From assembly GCA_051746985.1 (NCBI GenBank), contig JBNJFP010000013.1, positions 1-64,000 of the forward strand: a stretch of DNA of 64,000 nucleotides. The letters run 5' to 3'. The position numbers and the translations under genes were made by a program. The first letter of the stretch is position 1, and the number at the start of each line of letters is the position of its first letter. Positions 52,918 through 61,489 of the stretch are shown in pieces. This DNA comes from Fodinibius sp051746985 (lineage in GTDB: Bacteria; Bacteroidota; Rhodothermia; Balneolales; Balneolaceae). Below the pieces are notes generated by a model. It searched no databases. It was not told the origin of the DNA and was given only the letters and a program-made list of their open reading frames with translations.

Positions 52918-53529
52918 ATGAGCGAATCAAAAGAAAAGGTAACTGAAGAACAAGCAGCCGAGGAGCAACCACAGAACGAGCAGTCGGCTGAGCAAGAACA
53001 TAATGCTGAGGAGCTGTATGCTCAGTATGAGGATTTTGATGAGGATGATTTGCGTAATTTGTTAGTGGCGCGTGATCAGGAAGTGCAGGAGCTGGAGCAG
53101 CAATTGACTGAAGCGAAGGATAATCACTTACGCAAGGCGGCTGAGCTGGAAAATTATCGCAAGCGCGTGCAGCGTGAACGTTCACAGGTTTACGAGACGG
53201 CCAAAGCCAATGCGCTGGAGGATTTCCTCGAAATTAATGACGATTTGCAGCGCACACTAAAAGCGGCCGAAGAGTTGGACGTTAATGATACGCTAATGGA
53301 TGGCGTTACTTTGGTAGCCAATAAGTTTAAAGAGGTGCTCGGTAAATATGGTGTGGAACGTATTGACCAAGAGGGGGTTCCCTTTAACGTCGATTTGCAT
53401 GACGCCATGATGCGCCAGAAGCCCAAAGATGACAGTGTTGGCAGTGATGTTGTTCTTAATGTTGTGGAAAGCGGCTATCGGATGGGTGATAAGACCATCC
53501 GCCACGCAAAAGTAATTGTAAGCGAATAG
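52918..53529 (+). CDS. grpE: Nucleotide exchange factor GrpE
   Basis: Co-chaperone that releases ADP from DnaK. An acidic Glu/Gln-rich N terminus (about 1-55) is followed by a long helix with LRKAAELENYRKRVQRERSQVYE (about 77-99). The C-terminal beta domain contains GVERIDQEGVPFNVDLHDAMM and GYRMGDKTIRHAKVIVS, the GrpE signature. 203 residues, normal. It lies 30 bases before dnaJ, and the two form a chaperone operon without dnaK, hrcA or a CIRCE site. Confidence 0.95.
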   Translation: MSESKEKVTEEQAAEEQPQNEQSAEQEHNAEELYAQYEDFDEDDLRNLLVARDQEVQELEQQLTEAKDNHLRKAAELENYRKRVQRERSQVYETAKANALEDFLEINDDLQRTLKAAEELDVNDTLMDGVTLVANKFKEVLGKYGVERIDQEGVPFNVDLHDAMMRQKPKDDSVGSDVVLNVVESGYRMGDKTIRHAKVIVSE

Positions 53530-53559
53530 AATTTTTAAGGTTAGTTCAGTTTTTAATAC

Positions 53560-54714
53560 ATGTCTAAACGAGACTACTACGAAGTACTCGGCGTCAATAA
53601 AGACGCATCCGAAAGTGAAATAAAAAAAGCCTACCGTAAGAAGGCGATGAAGTTTCATCCGGATCGGAATACGGATGACCCCAATGCAGAACAAAAGTTT
53701 AAAGAAGCTTCGGAAGCCTACGAGGTGTTAAGTGATGATCAAAAACGTCAGCGGTACGACCAGTTTGGCCATCGCGGAGTAAACGGCGGTGCTGGATTTG
53801 GCGGTGGCGCTGGATTTGAAGACATCGGCTTTGAGGATATTTTTAGTCGGTTCAGTGATATTTTTGGGGGCGATTTTGCTGGAGGTCGTGGTCGATCGCG
53901 CGGCCGCCGTTCCTCTGGTCAGCCTGGATCGGATATGAAGTTGCGTATTGATCTTTCGCTCGAAGAGATTGCTTTTGGCACCGAGAAAAAGCTAAAAGTG
54001 AAGAAGTATATCAAGTGTGACGAGTGTAACGGTACCGGTGCCGAAACGGAGGAAGATTTTGAGATGTGTGGCACATGTAGTGGTACCGGTGAAGTGCGGC
54101 AGGTTCGCAAAACCATGCTGGGACAGATGGTGAACGTACAGCCGTGCCCCGATTGTAATGGCGAAGGTCGTAAAATTCGCAACAAGTGTTCCAAATGTCA
54201 TGGCGAAGGACGTTATCGTGGTGAGGAAACCGTCAAGGTAAATGTGCCGTCTGGAGTTTCGGAAGGAAACTATATTACGCTGCGCGGCAAAGGTAATGCC
54301 GGCGTTCGTGGTGGTGAGGCCGGTTCGCTTGTGGTGCTGATCGAAGAAAAAGAACATGAGCATTTTGAACGCGATGGCAATGATATCTATTACGATCTGG
54401 TGCTAAGCGTACCCGATGCTATTTTGGGAACAGAAGTTAAAGTTCCCACCCTCAAGGGTCAGGCTAAAATTAAGATTGAAGCGGGTACTCAGCCCGGCCG
54501 GCTACTCAGAATGAAAGAGAAGGGCATCCATGGTCTAAACCGTTCAGGCATTGGAGATCAATTTGTACGCGTGAATGTGTATATCCCGAAAGATCTTTCT
54601 GATGAGGAACGTGATCATATTCAAGCATTACGTGGACAAGATCACTTTAAAGCCTCAAACAAAGAAGATGACGGCAAGGGATTCTTCTCAAAGATTAAAG
54701 ACGTATTTACGTAA
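53560..54714 (+). CDS. dnaJ: Chaperone DnaJ
   Basis: Hsp40 co-chaperone. J domain at residues 4-68 with H33-P34-D35. A Gly/Phe-rich linker follows (about 72-125). Four zinc-binding CxxCxGxG repeats are present: CDECNGTG, CGTCSGTG, CPDCNGEG and CSKCHGEG (about 149-205). The substrate-binding C-terminal domains follow. 384 residues, standard type I DnaJ. A strong terminator lies about 30 bases after the stop codon. Confidence 0.96.
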   Translation: MSKRDYYEVLGVNKDASESEIKKAYRKKAMKFHPDRNTDDPNAEQKFKEASEAYEVLSDDQKRQRYDQFGHRGVNGGAGFGGGAGFEDIGFEDIFSRFSDIFGGDFAGGRGRSRGRRSSGQPGSDMKLRIDLSLEEIAFGTEKKLKVKKYIKCDECNGTGAETEEDFEMCGTCSGTGEVRQVRKTMLGQMVNVQPCPDCNGEGRKIRNKCSKCHGEGRYRGEETVKVNVPSGVSEGNYITLRGKGNAGVRGGEAGSLVVLIEEKEHEHFERDGNDIYYDLVLSVPDAILGTEVKVPTLKGQAKIKIEAGTQPGRLLRMKEKGIHGLNRSGIGDQFVRVNVYIPKDLSDEERDHIQALRGQDHFKASNKEDDGKGFFSKIKDVFT

Positions 54715-54746
54715 TAGAAGTTAGTAGAAATATTTGAGGTTCGAGT

Positions 54747-54780
54747 AGCAGTGATACGGCGCGCAGTATCACTGCTTTTT
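54747..54780 (+). terminator. Terminator of the grpE-dnaJ operon
   Basis: AGCAGTGATAC (54747-54757) pairs perfectly with GTATCACTGCT (54766-54776) around an 8-base loop, followed by TTTTT. Confidence 0.8.
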
Positions 54781-54822
54781 ATTTTGTATATCTGGTCACG
54801 CTGCTTTGCGCCGTGATCTTTT

Positions 54823-55716
54823 CTATTTTTTATTTTGAGAAGAGAGCTTTTTTGTCATCCATGAATCAAAAACCTTTGCAAAACGTTTGGGGGATTCCGG
54901 ATCCATATTGAAATAGAGAGAGGGCTCGATGAGTTCCAGTTCCATTAGAGCAAAGGTGTTATCTTTCGTACGGACGTAATCGGCGCGGGTGTAAAGCGGT
55001 TCCGGTTGAATCATATCGCGCATTTGCCGGGATGTTTTTAAAAGCTGATCTTCCGGGTCAACTAACGATAACCTACCGCCGTGTTCTTCCTGAACGCGAA
55101 AGTCATCAGTTTTGGGCGTTTTCAGGATGGTATGACTGTAAGTATCCCCAAAAAAGAACACCGAAAATTCTCCCTCAGCTGTTATGTTTTCCATGAACGG
55201 TTGAACTAAAAAGTGCCGATTGTGAAAAGTAGATTCCAGTTCTTCCACAAATACCGAATAGTTGGATTGGTGAATCCGAAACGTATCATCGGCCCCGGCG
55301 CTGATGGTTGGTTTCAGAACAATTTCTTGTGTGTGCAGCTCTTCGAAAATAGTTGGAAATAGCTTACGACTAAAAGTATCAAACCAGCGGCTGGGGACAA
55401 TCTCGATGCCCTGTGATTCCAAATCCCGAAGATAGGTTTTCTCTATATTCCATTTGACGATTTCGAGCGAATTTTCGAGCAGGGCACTTGACTCCTCAAT
55501 TTCTTTCAGAACACTCAAAAAAGCCTGCGGATCGGTTTGATAATCCCACGGACTTCGGATGATCACCGCTTCGTAGTCGTCCCAGTTGACGTCTTTATTT
55601 CGCCAAGAAACTTCCTCGACCTGCCAGTCCAGCTGGTTTAAGGGGGTAAAAAGTAGATGGTCATACACTTCGAAATCATCGAGGTTATCCATCGACAGAA
55701 AAGCACAACGTTTCAT
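54823..55716 (-). CDS. ATP-grasp domain protein of unknown substrate
   Basis: A 297-residue soluble protein with the ATP-grasp arrangement. An N-terminal pre-ATP-grasp part has VIIRSPWDYQTDPQAFL (about 51-67). A central binding half has EIVLKPTISAGADDTF (about 131-146), where a Lys binds ATP and the loop covers it. The C-terminal stretch TRADYVRTKDNTFALMELELIEPSLYF (about 238-264) supplies Mg-binding Glu residues. It resembles RimK/glutathione-synthetase-like ligases, but no specific substrate motif is visible. It is a lone minus-strand gene, divergent from the antiporter gene. Confidence 0.75.
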   Translation of the reverse strand: MKRCAFLSMDNLDDFEVYDHLLFTPLNQLDWQVEEVSWRNKDVNWDDYEAVIIRSPWDYQTDPQAFLSVLKEIEESSALLENSLEIVKWNIEKTYLRDLESQGIEIVPSRWFDTFSRKLFPTIFEELHTQEIVLKPTISAGADDTFRIHQSNYSVFVEELESTFHNRHFLVQPFMENITAEGEFSVFFFGDTYSHTILKTPKTDDFRVQEEHGGRLSLVDPEDQLLKTSRQMRDMIQPEPLYTRADYVRTKDNTFALMELELIEPSLYFNMDPESPKRFAKVFDSWMTKKLSSQNKK

Positions 55717-56087
55717 TATTGAGCAAATACAAAGTTGAAATTTGAATTGCGCTAAAGATACGATTCCGAATGTAGAGCCCCAAGCAGACTATGGCACCTG
55801 CATAAATTCCAAGATGGTTTTGTCCCCATTAGAAAAAAAAATTTCCAATTACGTCAAGTCGGAAGGAAGATTATCCGGTCAGGCAGTGTTTGTTTTCCGG
55901 ATCAAATTTAACGATAATTGAAAACGCTATGAAAAACCCTAACCTGTATAGATTCTTCATGAGTCATTTCGAATTATTGGTTTTAAGGGAGGTTGGTTGT
56001 AGAGAACGGATTTATCTTCCTGTTTGCTTTCATGACTCTGGGGTAAGGTTCCACTGTCTGATACTTAAAAAAGTGATTACGGGGTAA
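55717..56087. other. Longest non-coding gap, 371 bases
   Basis: Lies between the divergent ATP-grasp and antiporter genes. It holds an inverted repeat ATCCGG/CCGGAT (55873-55878 and 55897-55902, 18-base spacer) and a poly-A stretch (about 55834-55842). A short frame (55890-56087) ends right at the antiporter ATG (TAA then ATG) but looks unlike a protein. I see no RNA gene. Promoters for both flanking genes must lie here. Confidence 0.5.
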
Positions 56088-58106
56088 ATGTCAGATGCGA
56101 TAGACCATATTAAGGAGCTGCCCATTGAGGATCCTATCCTTATCTTTGCCATTGCTGTTCTCATTTTCCTTATTGCACCGCTACTGCTGCGCCGTTTTAA
56201 AGTTCCGGGGATAATCGGCATTCTCCTGATGGGGACATTGATCGGGCCGAACGGCCTGGAAGTACTGCAACTTGATGCAACCATAATCTTGCTTGGAACC
56301 GTCGGAATCAACTATCTCATGTTCATTGCGGGGCTCGAGATTGATGTAAACGATTTTCTTGAATCTCCCGAAAGAAGTGTTACCTATGGGATGTTTTCCT
56401 TTGCATTTCCCTTTTCCCTGGGGACGATCGTGGGCGTGACCGTCCTTAACTTTGCCCTCCCCACAGCTATGTTATTTGCAGCCGTATTTGCTTCGCACAC
56501 CCTGCTGGCACTGCCTATCATAGACAAGTTAGGCCTCGGATCAAACAGCGCTATTGCGACAACGATCAGTGGTACAATCCTGACAGATACGTTGGCACTG
56601 CTTGTTCTCGGCGGTGTGACCCAATCTATTAATGGATCGGCTGGTTGGTCTTTCTGGATACAGTTTGTGATTGGAGTAGCTGTGTTGTTTGCAGGTATCT
56701 GGTTGCTCGTTCCACGGCTTGGCCGCTGGTACTTTCGTAACGTGCAAGAGGAAAGATACTTTGAGTTTCTCTTCGTCATGTCGGTGCTGTTCGTGTGTGC
56801 ATTTCTCGGGGAAGTTGCAGGCATGGAAGCCATCATTGGTTCATTCTTGGCTGGATTGGCACTTAATCGCTTAATTCCTGCGACCAGTACGCTCATGAGT
56901 CAGATCGAGTTTGTGGGGAACGCGCTCTTTATTCCATTCTTCCTGTTGTGGGTGGGAATGCTCGTTGACCCAGTAGTATTTGTAAGCGGATGGGAGGTCT
57001 GGATGATTGCCGGAGTTATTATCGGGGTAATGTTTATTACAAAATACCTTGCGGCGTGGATCTCGGGATACTTCTTTGATTTCTCCCGAACGGAGCAGCT
57101 GACAATGTTTGCTCTCTCAACGGGACAGGCGGCAGCCACACTTGCTATTACATTGGTTGGATACGAACTCGAGCTTTTCAGTCAAACGATCGTCAACGGC
57201 GTTATCTTAATGATTCTCATTGTCGGAGTTGTAAGCCCGTATCTTACGGACCTGTTCGGGCGTTCTCTCGTTGAAATTGAAGACAAGGAGGAGTACGAAC
57301 CCGGAGAGGCTCCCGAACGGATCCTGTTGCCCATCACGGAAGATTATTCGGAGACTATCGAACGGGTACTCGATTTTGCGGTAACGCTCCATGGAAAGGA
57401 AAGTGAAGAACCCATCTATGCCCTCAAGGTTGTCCAACGTCGTGGGGAGAAAACCCCGAAAAAAGCTGTCGCCGATGCGGAAAAAATGCTGGGCGAAGCG
57501 GCCGAATATATTGGTGGTGTAGACATCCCGCTTGAATCGCTTACCCGTGTCGAATTCAATACCGTATCCGGTATCGTCAAGGCGATTGATGATAATCGAA
57601 TTACATCTGTGGTCCTCCCACGGGAAAGCCAATCCGGGTTCGGCAGACAAGTTTTCGGAAGCCGGATTGAACAATTGCTCGATAAAACCAAACTTGAGCT
57701 TCTGGTTACTGATTTTGATGAGCCGGTGAACACCGCAGAACGGCTCGTCGTTATTATGCCGGGACGTGTTGCTGCAAATCCCGGGTTTTTGGACAGCGTA
57801 CAGACTGTTAAAAAATTGGCAACGGAACTTGGAATCTCTGTTACCGGGCTTCTCGTTAAGGGAGATGAAGAACGGTACAGGCAGTTAATTGATCTCGTTG
57901 AACCGGAAATGTCGTTCGAGCTTGAAACGGTTTCAAACTGGAATAAAGTGTATCAGGATGATTTCATCCAATCAACGGATCTGGTTGTTGCCTTGAGCCC
58001 CCGGGAAAATAGCCGGGGATGGGAATCCCATCTTAAATCTCTTCCAAGACGGTTAACGCAAACGGAAGCATCTAATCAGGTCGTGATTTATCTCGCAGAG
58101 GATTAA
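56088..58106 (+). CDS. Kef/NhaP-like cation:proton antiporter with universal-stress-like tail
   Basis: CPA2-type antiporter, 672 residues. About 12 hydrophobic helices fill residues 14-390, with GIIGILLMGTLIGPNGL, LMFIAGLEIDVNDFL and ASHTLLALPII typical of the group. The C-terminal 270 residues are cytosolic and carry two tandem USP-like domains (about 410-540 and 545-670), a recurring arrangement in bacterial antiporters of this class. It exchanges Na+ or K+ for protons by family inference. A GGGG run precedes the ATG. Codon use leans to C-ending Ile/Leu codons compared with neighbours, and a broken gene follows, hinting at an acquired stretch. Confidence 0.85.
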   Translation: MSDAIDHIKELPIEDPILIFAIAVLIFLIAPLLLRRFKVPGIIGILLMGTLIGPNGLEVLQLDATIILLGTVGINYLMFIAGLEIDVNDFLESPERSVTYGMFSFAFPFSLGTIVGVTVLNFALPTAMLFAAVFASHTLLALPIIDKLGLGSNSAIATTISGTILTDTLALLVLGGVTQSINGSAGWSFWIQFVIGVAVLFAGIWLLVPRLGRWYFRNVQEERYFEFLFVMSVLFVCAFLGEVAGMEAIIGSFLAGLALNRLIPATSTLMSQIEFVGNALFIPFFLLWVGMLVDPVVFVSGWEVWMIAGVIIGVMFITKYLAAWISGYFFDFSRTEQLTMFALSTGQAAATLAITLVGYELELFSQTIVNGVILMILIVGVVSPYLTDLFGRSLVEIEDKEEYEPGEAPERILLPITEDYSETIERVLDFAVTLHGKESEEPIYALKVVQRRGEKTPKKAVADAEKMLGEAAEYIGGVDIPLESLTRVEFNTVSGIVKAIDDNRITSVVLPRESQSGFGRQVFGSRIEQLLDKTKLELLVTDFDEPVNTAERLVVIMPGRVAANPGFLDSVQTVKKLATELGISVTGLLVKGDEERYRQLIDLVEPEMSFELETVSNWNKVYQDDFIQSTDLVVALSPRENSRGWESHLKSLPRRLTQTEASNQVVIYLAED

Positions 58107-58170
58107 CTCCAATGAACCTGAACTGTTTTCGTTTACAAACGGAATTCCAAGAGAAAATCTTGTGATTTCA

Positions 58171-58791
58171 TCATTTGATTTTACCGGCTTCAACAAATAG
58201 AAATTTCCAATAGCCCCAGTTCCAGCTATCGGAGGCGGCTAGTTCAAAATCGGTTTCGTGCACTATTTCTTGCAGTTCGGAAAGCGAGCGGGTATCAATA
58301 TATTCTGAGCTTAAACAGCGGATAAATTGATCGATAATTCTAAAAAATCCTTCCCGATTCCAATCCAGCAGATAGAGTTTTCCACCGGGTTTGAGGATCG
58401 TATAAAATTGGTTTAGAATCTGCTGCTGTTCTTCTTAAAAATGAAAAGAGTTCAGGCTAATTATAGTTTTAAAATAATTTACCGGGTGTGACAGGTGTTG
58501 AACTTTTTCGTTGGTAAAACGAATTTTTTCATGTTTAGAAAAGCGACGCCGTGCAATCGCGAGCATCCGGTCCGAGGGATCGTTAAGACAAAATTCATCA
58601 AACGAATAGCTTTGTTCCAGCATCTGTTGGGCCAGTAGTCCGGTTCCGCTGCTTACATCCAGTATTTTGTCTGAACTATTAACTTCGATGTGTTCCAGCA
58701 GTGCCCGATGCGTGTGTCTTAGATATTTTTCCCACTTGTCTTCATACCTTTGCGTAGTGCGATTGTACAATTTAATCGTCGAATCAGTCAA
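58171..58791 (-). pseudogene. Class I SAM methyltransferase interrupted by one in-frame stop
   Basis: The first 118 codons (58791 down to 58438) encode a methyltransferase N-terminal half, with motif I ILDVSSGTGLLA at about 43-54. The frame then meets TAA (58435-58437) right after NSFHF. Reading on in the same frame gives 87 more codons to a TGA at 58171-58173. They continue the fold: EEQQQILNQFYTILKPGG, a typical motif after the SAM domain, then a C-terminal segment ending in WNWGYWKFLFVEAG. The intact protein would have about 206 residues. It is a single nonsense change or a sequencing error, not a frameshift. Substrate unknown. It abuts the P-type ATPase gene by 6 bases on the same strand. 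Confidence 0.85.
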
Positions 58792-58797
58792 GGTAAT

Positions 58798-60897
58798 CTA
58801 TTTTTTGAGCAAGCGTGAAGAGTTGAGCAGGATTCCCACATCCGGCAGAGACTGGGCGGCAGCGGCCAAAACGGGAGGGAGGAATCCGAAAGCCGCAAGT
58901 GAAAGTCCGGCAAGATTATAGACGGTTGTAAATCCGAAATTCCATTTGATAATACGCATGGTTTTTTCTGCGGATGCAAAGAGTTCAGGGACCATATTCC
59001 AATCGTCGCGCATCAGGGTGATATCGGCCGTTTCGATGGCCACGTCGGTGCCGGTCGTACCCATGGCAATACCCACATCGGCCTGTGCCAGGGCGGGAGC
59101 ATCATTAATGCCATCGCCCACCATTACTACCGTATGACCTTCGGATTGATATTGTTTGACGATATCAATTTTATCTTCGGGCAACAGTTCAGCTTGAAAA
59201 TCGATATGCAATCGATTGGCCAGATTGCGTGCCGTGTCGGTGTTATCGCCCGTCAAAAGCTCGATGTTAGAAAATGTGTATTGGTTGCGAAGTGTTTGCA
59301 GTGCATCGCTTGCTTCTGTTCGTTCGGCATCACTAATAGACAGTAGGCCAATAGGATGACCATTTTTTTGTATGATAATGGCTGTTTTTCCTTCTGCCTT
59401 GATCTTGTTGAGAGTTGGAGTGATATCTTGCTTTCTGTCTTCAACCATGCGTTCATTACCTACAGTAACAGTGTAGTTTTCGAATGAAGCGCGAACACCA
59501 CTTGCCGTAATTTCTTCAAACTCATTGGGTTTTTGCAGGGAGAGATATCGATTTTGGGCGGCTTTGACAATGGCTTTACCAATAGGGTGATCGGAGTATT
59601 GTTCCGTGCTGGCCGCCATACTAAGCAATTCACCTTCGGTAGTTCCATTGAGTGGAATAATATCCGAAACTTCGGGACGTCCGAAGGTAAGCGTACCCGT
59701 TTTATCAATCAGTAAAACATCAGCACGGGCCAGTTCTTCAATATATTTTCCGCCCTTAATAAGCACACCGCGCTTGGCATTGGATCCCACCGAAGCGAGC
59801 AGGGCCACCGGCGTTGCCAAGGCAAAAGCGCAGGCACAGGCCACCACCATCACGGCGACTGTTGCCATTAGATCACCGGATAAGAGATAAGTAAGTATTG
59901 CAATGAGGGTGACTACCGGCAGATACCAGGCCGAAAATTGATCGGCATAGCGCTGGATGGCTCCTTTATGGGCTTCGGCCTCCTCAACCATGCTGATGAT
60001 TTTGCCGAACGTGGAATCACGGCCAATAGCCTCGGCCTGTAGAGTGAGAAATCCTCCTTGTGCGATCGTAGAAGCAAAAACCTTGGAGCCTTCCGTCTTT
60101 TCCACGGGCATCGATTCCCCGGTGATGGGTGACTCGTCAATGGTAGCCTGTCCATCAATTACCGTTCCGTCAACGGGAATCTTACCACCGGGACGTACCA
60201 ATATTTTATCTCCCTTTTGAACCTCATCAATAGGGACTTCTTTCTCGGTGCCATCTCCCTGTAGCAAAACGGCTGTTTGTGGGGCTAATTTTGTAAGCGA
60301 TCGCAGCGAATCCCGAGCTTTTTCGGTGGTATAATTTTCGATATAATCGCCGGTGCGCATGAAAAATACTACGATGCCAGCGGTGACCCATTCGCCCGCT
60401 GCCAGGGCGGTGAGCGATCCAAGCGCCATCAACGCGTGGGGCGTGACCAATCCCTTTTTAGCGGCTACCACAACTTGTTTAAAGACCGGATATCCCATAA
60501 GCAGGACCAGCAGCGCCCCTACCCAGAAGGGGATCCATTGCGTTAGGGTTTGAAAAAGTCCGAACCATTCTCCGGCAATGACGACAAGCAAAATAGCTCC
60601 GAAAACGAGCCCAAATAATCGAAAAGATTTTTGGGCTTTTTCTTTCAGGGATTCGTTTTCTCCCTGAGATTGGCCCGCAGCATCATCCGGAATATGATAA
60701 CCGATATCCTCAACAGCTTTTTTGATGATATTGAGGTCAGGACGATCAGTCTTGGTGTTAATCCTGGCTTTTTCGGCTGAAAGCAGAACCTCTGCCGATT
60801 CTACCTCGTCCAGCTTTTCGAGCGCACCTTTGACGTTATTGGCACAGCCCGAGCAGTCCATTCCTTTAACCGTTATTTCGATTTCTTTTTTGGCCAT
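58798..60897 (-). CDS. Heavy-metal P1B-type ATPase with CAC motif
   Basis: A metal-exporting P-type ATPase of 699 residues. An N-terminal HMA domain has GMDCSGCANN (C15, C18). The transmembrane metal-binding site reads C354-A355-C356 in VACACAFALATP, where nearly all homologues have CPC. The phosphorylated Asp398 is in DKTGTLTFG, the ATP-binding SDHPIGKAIV follows, and MVGDGINDAPALAQADVGIAMG is the hinge. The C terminus has a conserved Asp-Val-Gly (PDVGILLNSSRLLKK), like Zn/Cd/Co pumps. Together with the HMA domain this suggests a Zn, Cd or Co exporter. The missing Pro may alter ion selection. No metal regulator gene is near. Confidence 0.88.
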   Translation of the reverse strand: MAKKEIEITVKGMDCSGCANNVKGALEKLDEVESAEVLLSAEKARINTKTDRPDLNIIKKAVEDIGYHIPDDAAGQSQGENESLKEKAQKSFRLFGLVFGAILLVVIAGEWFGLFQTLTQWIPFWVGALLVLLMGYPVFKQVVVAAKKGLVTPHALMALGSLTALAAGEWVTAGIVVFFMRTGDYIENYTTEKARDSLRSLTKLAPQTAVLLQGDGTEKEVPIDEVQKGDKILVRPGGKIPVDGTVIDGQATIDESPITGESMPVEKTEGSKVFASTIAQGGFLTLQAEAIGRDSTFGKIISMVEEAEAHKGAIQRYADQFSAWYLPVVTLIAILTYLLSGDLMATVAVMVVACACAFALATPVALLASVGSNAKRGVLIKGGKYIEELARADVLLIDKTGTLTFGRPEVSDIIPLNGTTEGELLSMAASTEQYSDHPIGKAIVKAAQNRYLSLQKPNEFEEITASGVRASFENYTVTVGNERMVEDRKQDITPTLNKIKAEGKTAIIIQKNGHPIGLLSISDAERTEASDALQTLRNQYTFSNIELLTGDNTDTARNLANRLHIDFQAELLPEDKIDIVKQYQSEGHTVVMVGDGINDAPALAQADVGIAMGTTGTDVAIETADITLMRDDWNMVPELFASAEKTMRIIKWNFGFTTVYNLAGLSLAAFGFLPPVLAAAAQSLPDVGILLNSSRLLKK

Positions 60898-60963
60898 TGG
60901 AGCGATATCGATTAGTATTCAACAGCCATAAAATAACTAATAAATCTACTGTATGTTATAAAC

Positions 60964-60994
60964 AAAAAAGCCCCGGATGGGAGTCCGAGGCTTT
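60964..60994 (-). terminator. Terminator of the RRM gene (minus strand)
   Basis: AAAGCCCCGGAT (60967-60978) pairs with GTCCGAGGCTTT (60983-60994), one mismatch. On the minus strand the stem runs into a T-run (AAAAAA on the plus strand at 60964-60969). It separates the RRM gene from the P-type ATPase gene. Confidence 0.65.
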
Positions 60995-61015
60995 ATCATA
61001 AATTGGTAAAGAAAA

Positions 61016-61279
61016 TTAACGACGGTTGCCGACTTTTTCTTTTGGACGTGCCTTATTCACTTTTACAGCGCGTCCGTTAATTTCAGCGCCGTCAAGTTCG
61101 TTGATGGCTTCCTGGGCTTCGGATTCATCCGCCATTTCAACGAAACCGAATCCTTTTGAGCGACCAGTTTCCCGATCTTTGATAACTTTGGCAGAAGTAA
61201 CATCACCAAATTCTGCAAATACTTCTTCTAATTCTTGATCTGAAACCTTATAAGAAAGGTTTCCTACGTAAATATTCAT
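61016..61279 (-). CDS. Small RRM RNA-binding protein
   Basis: A single RNA-recognition motif protein of 87 residues with a basic tail (NKARPKEKVGNRR). RNP2 is I3-YVGN-L8, RNP1 is K42-GFGFVEM-49, and the aromatic residues at Y5, F44 and F46 stack on RNA. Similar proteins in cyanobacteria and Bacteroidota are cold- or stress-induced RNA chaperones. It is flanked by its own terminator. Its upstream region contains a 12-bp perfect hairpin (61312-61344) that could serve in autoregulation. Confidence 0.92.
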   Translation of the reverse strand: MNIYVGNLSYKVSDQELEEVFAEFGDVTSAKVIKDRETGRSKGFGFVEMADESEAQEAINELDGAEINGRAVKVNKARPKEKVGNRR

Positions 61280-61311
61280 GCTTTTATATTCTATTAATTA
61301 CAGTTGATACC

Positions 61312-61344
61312 GGAATAAAAATGCCACTTAAATTTTTATTCCGC
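61312..61344. promoter_or_regulatory. 12-bp perfect hairpin upstream of the RRM gene
   Basis: CGGAATAAAAAT (61312-61323) pairs exactly with ATTTTTATTCCG (61333-61344) around a 9-base loop. It lies 33-65 bases before the RRM start codon (61279), so it may be in the 5' leader. An AU-rich stem of this kind could be a target of the RRM protein itself or a temperature-sensitive element. On the plus strand it is upstream of the amidohydrolase gene and could be read there too. Confidence 0.45.
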
Positions 61345-61449
61345 ATTAGAATAGTACGACGATTTTAAATCCCAAAAAATTAAATTTTTAATAGTAATTC
61401 TTAAAAGTTAAAAAAATGAAAAAGAGCCACGATATCGCATTAATTTTTA

Positions 61450-61457
61450 TACATTTG
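61450..61457 (+). promoter_or_regulatory. Possible -7 element of the amidohydrolase gene
   Basis: TACATTTG matches TAnnTTTG and lies 32 bases before the ATG at 61490. No TTG is at the proper -33 distance, so this is weak. Confidence 0.3.
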
Positions 61458-61489
61458 GCTTGAGTTTAAAATCAACTAAACGAATCATT

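Noticed and set aside
55890..56087. 65-codon frame ending right at the antiporter ATG
   Set aside because: No known domain, mixed composition and no ribosome site. The stop/start contact is suggestive but not enough; described within the gap entry instead.
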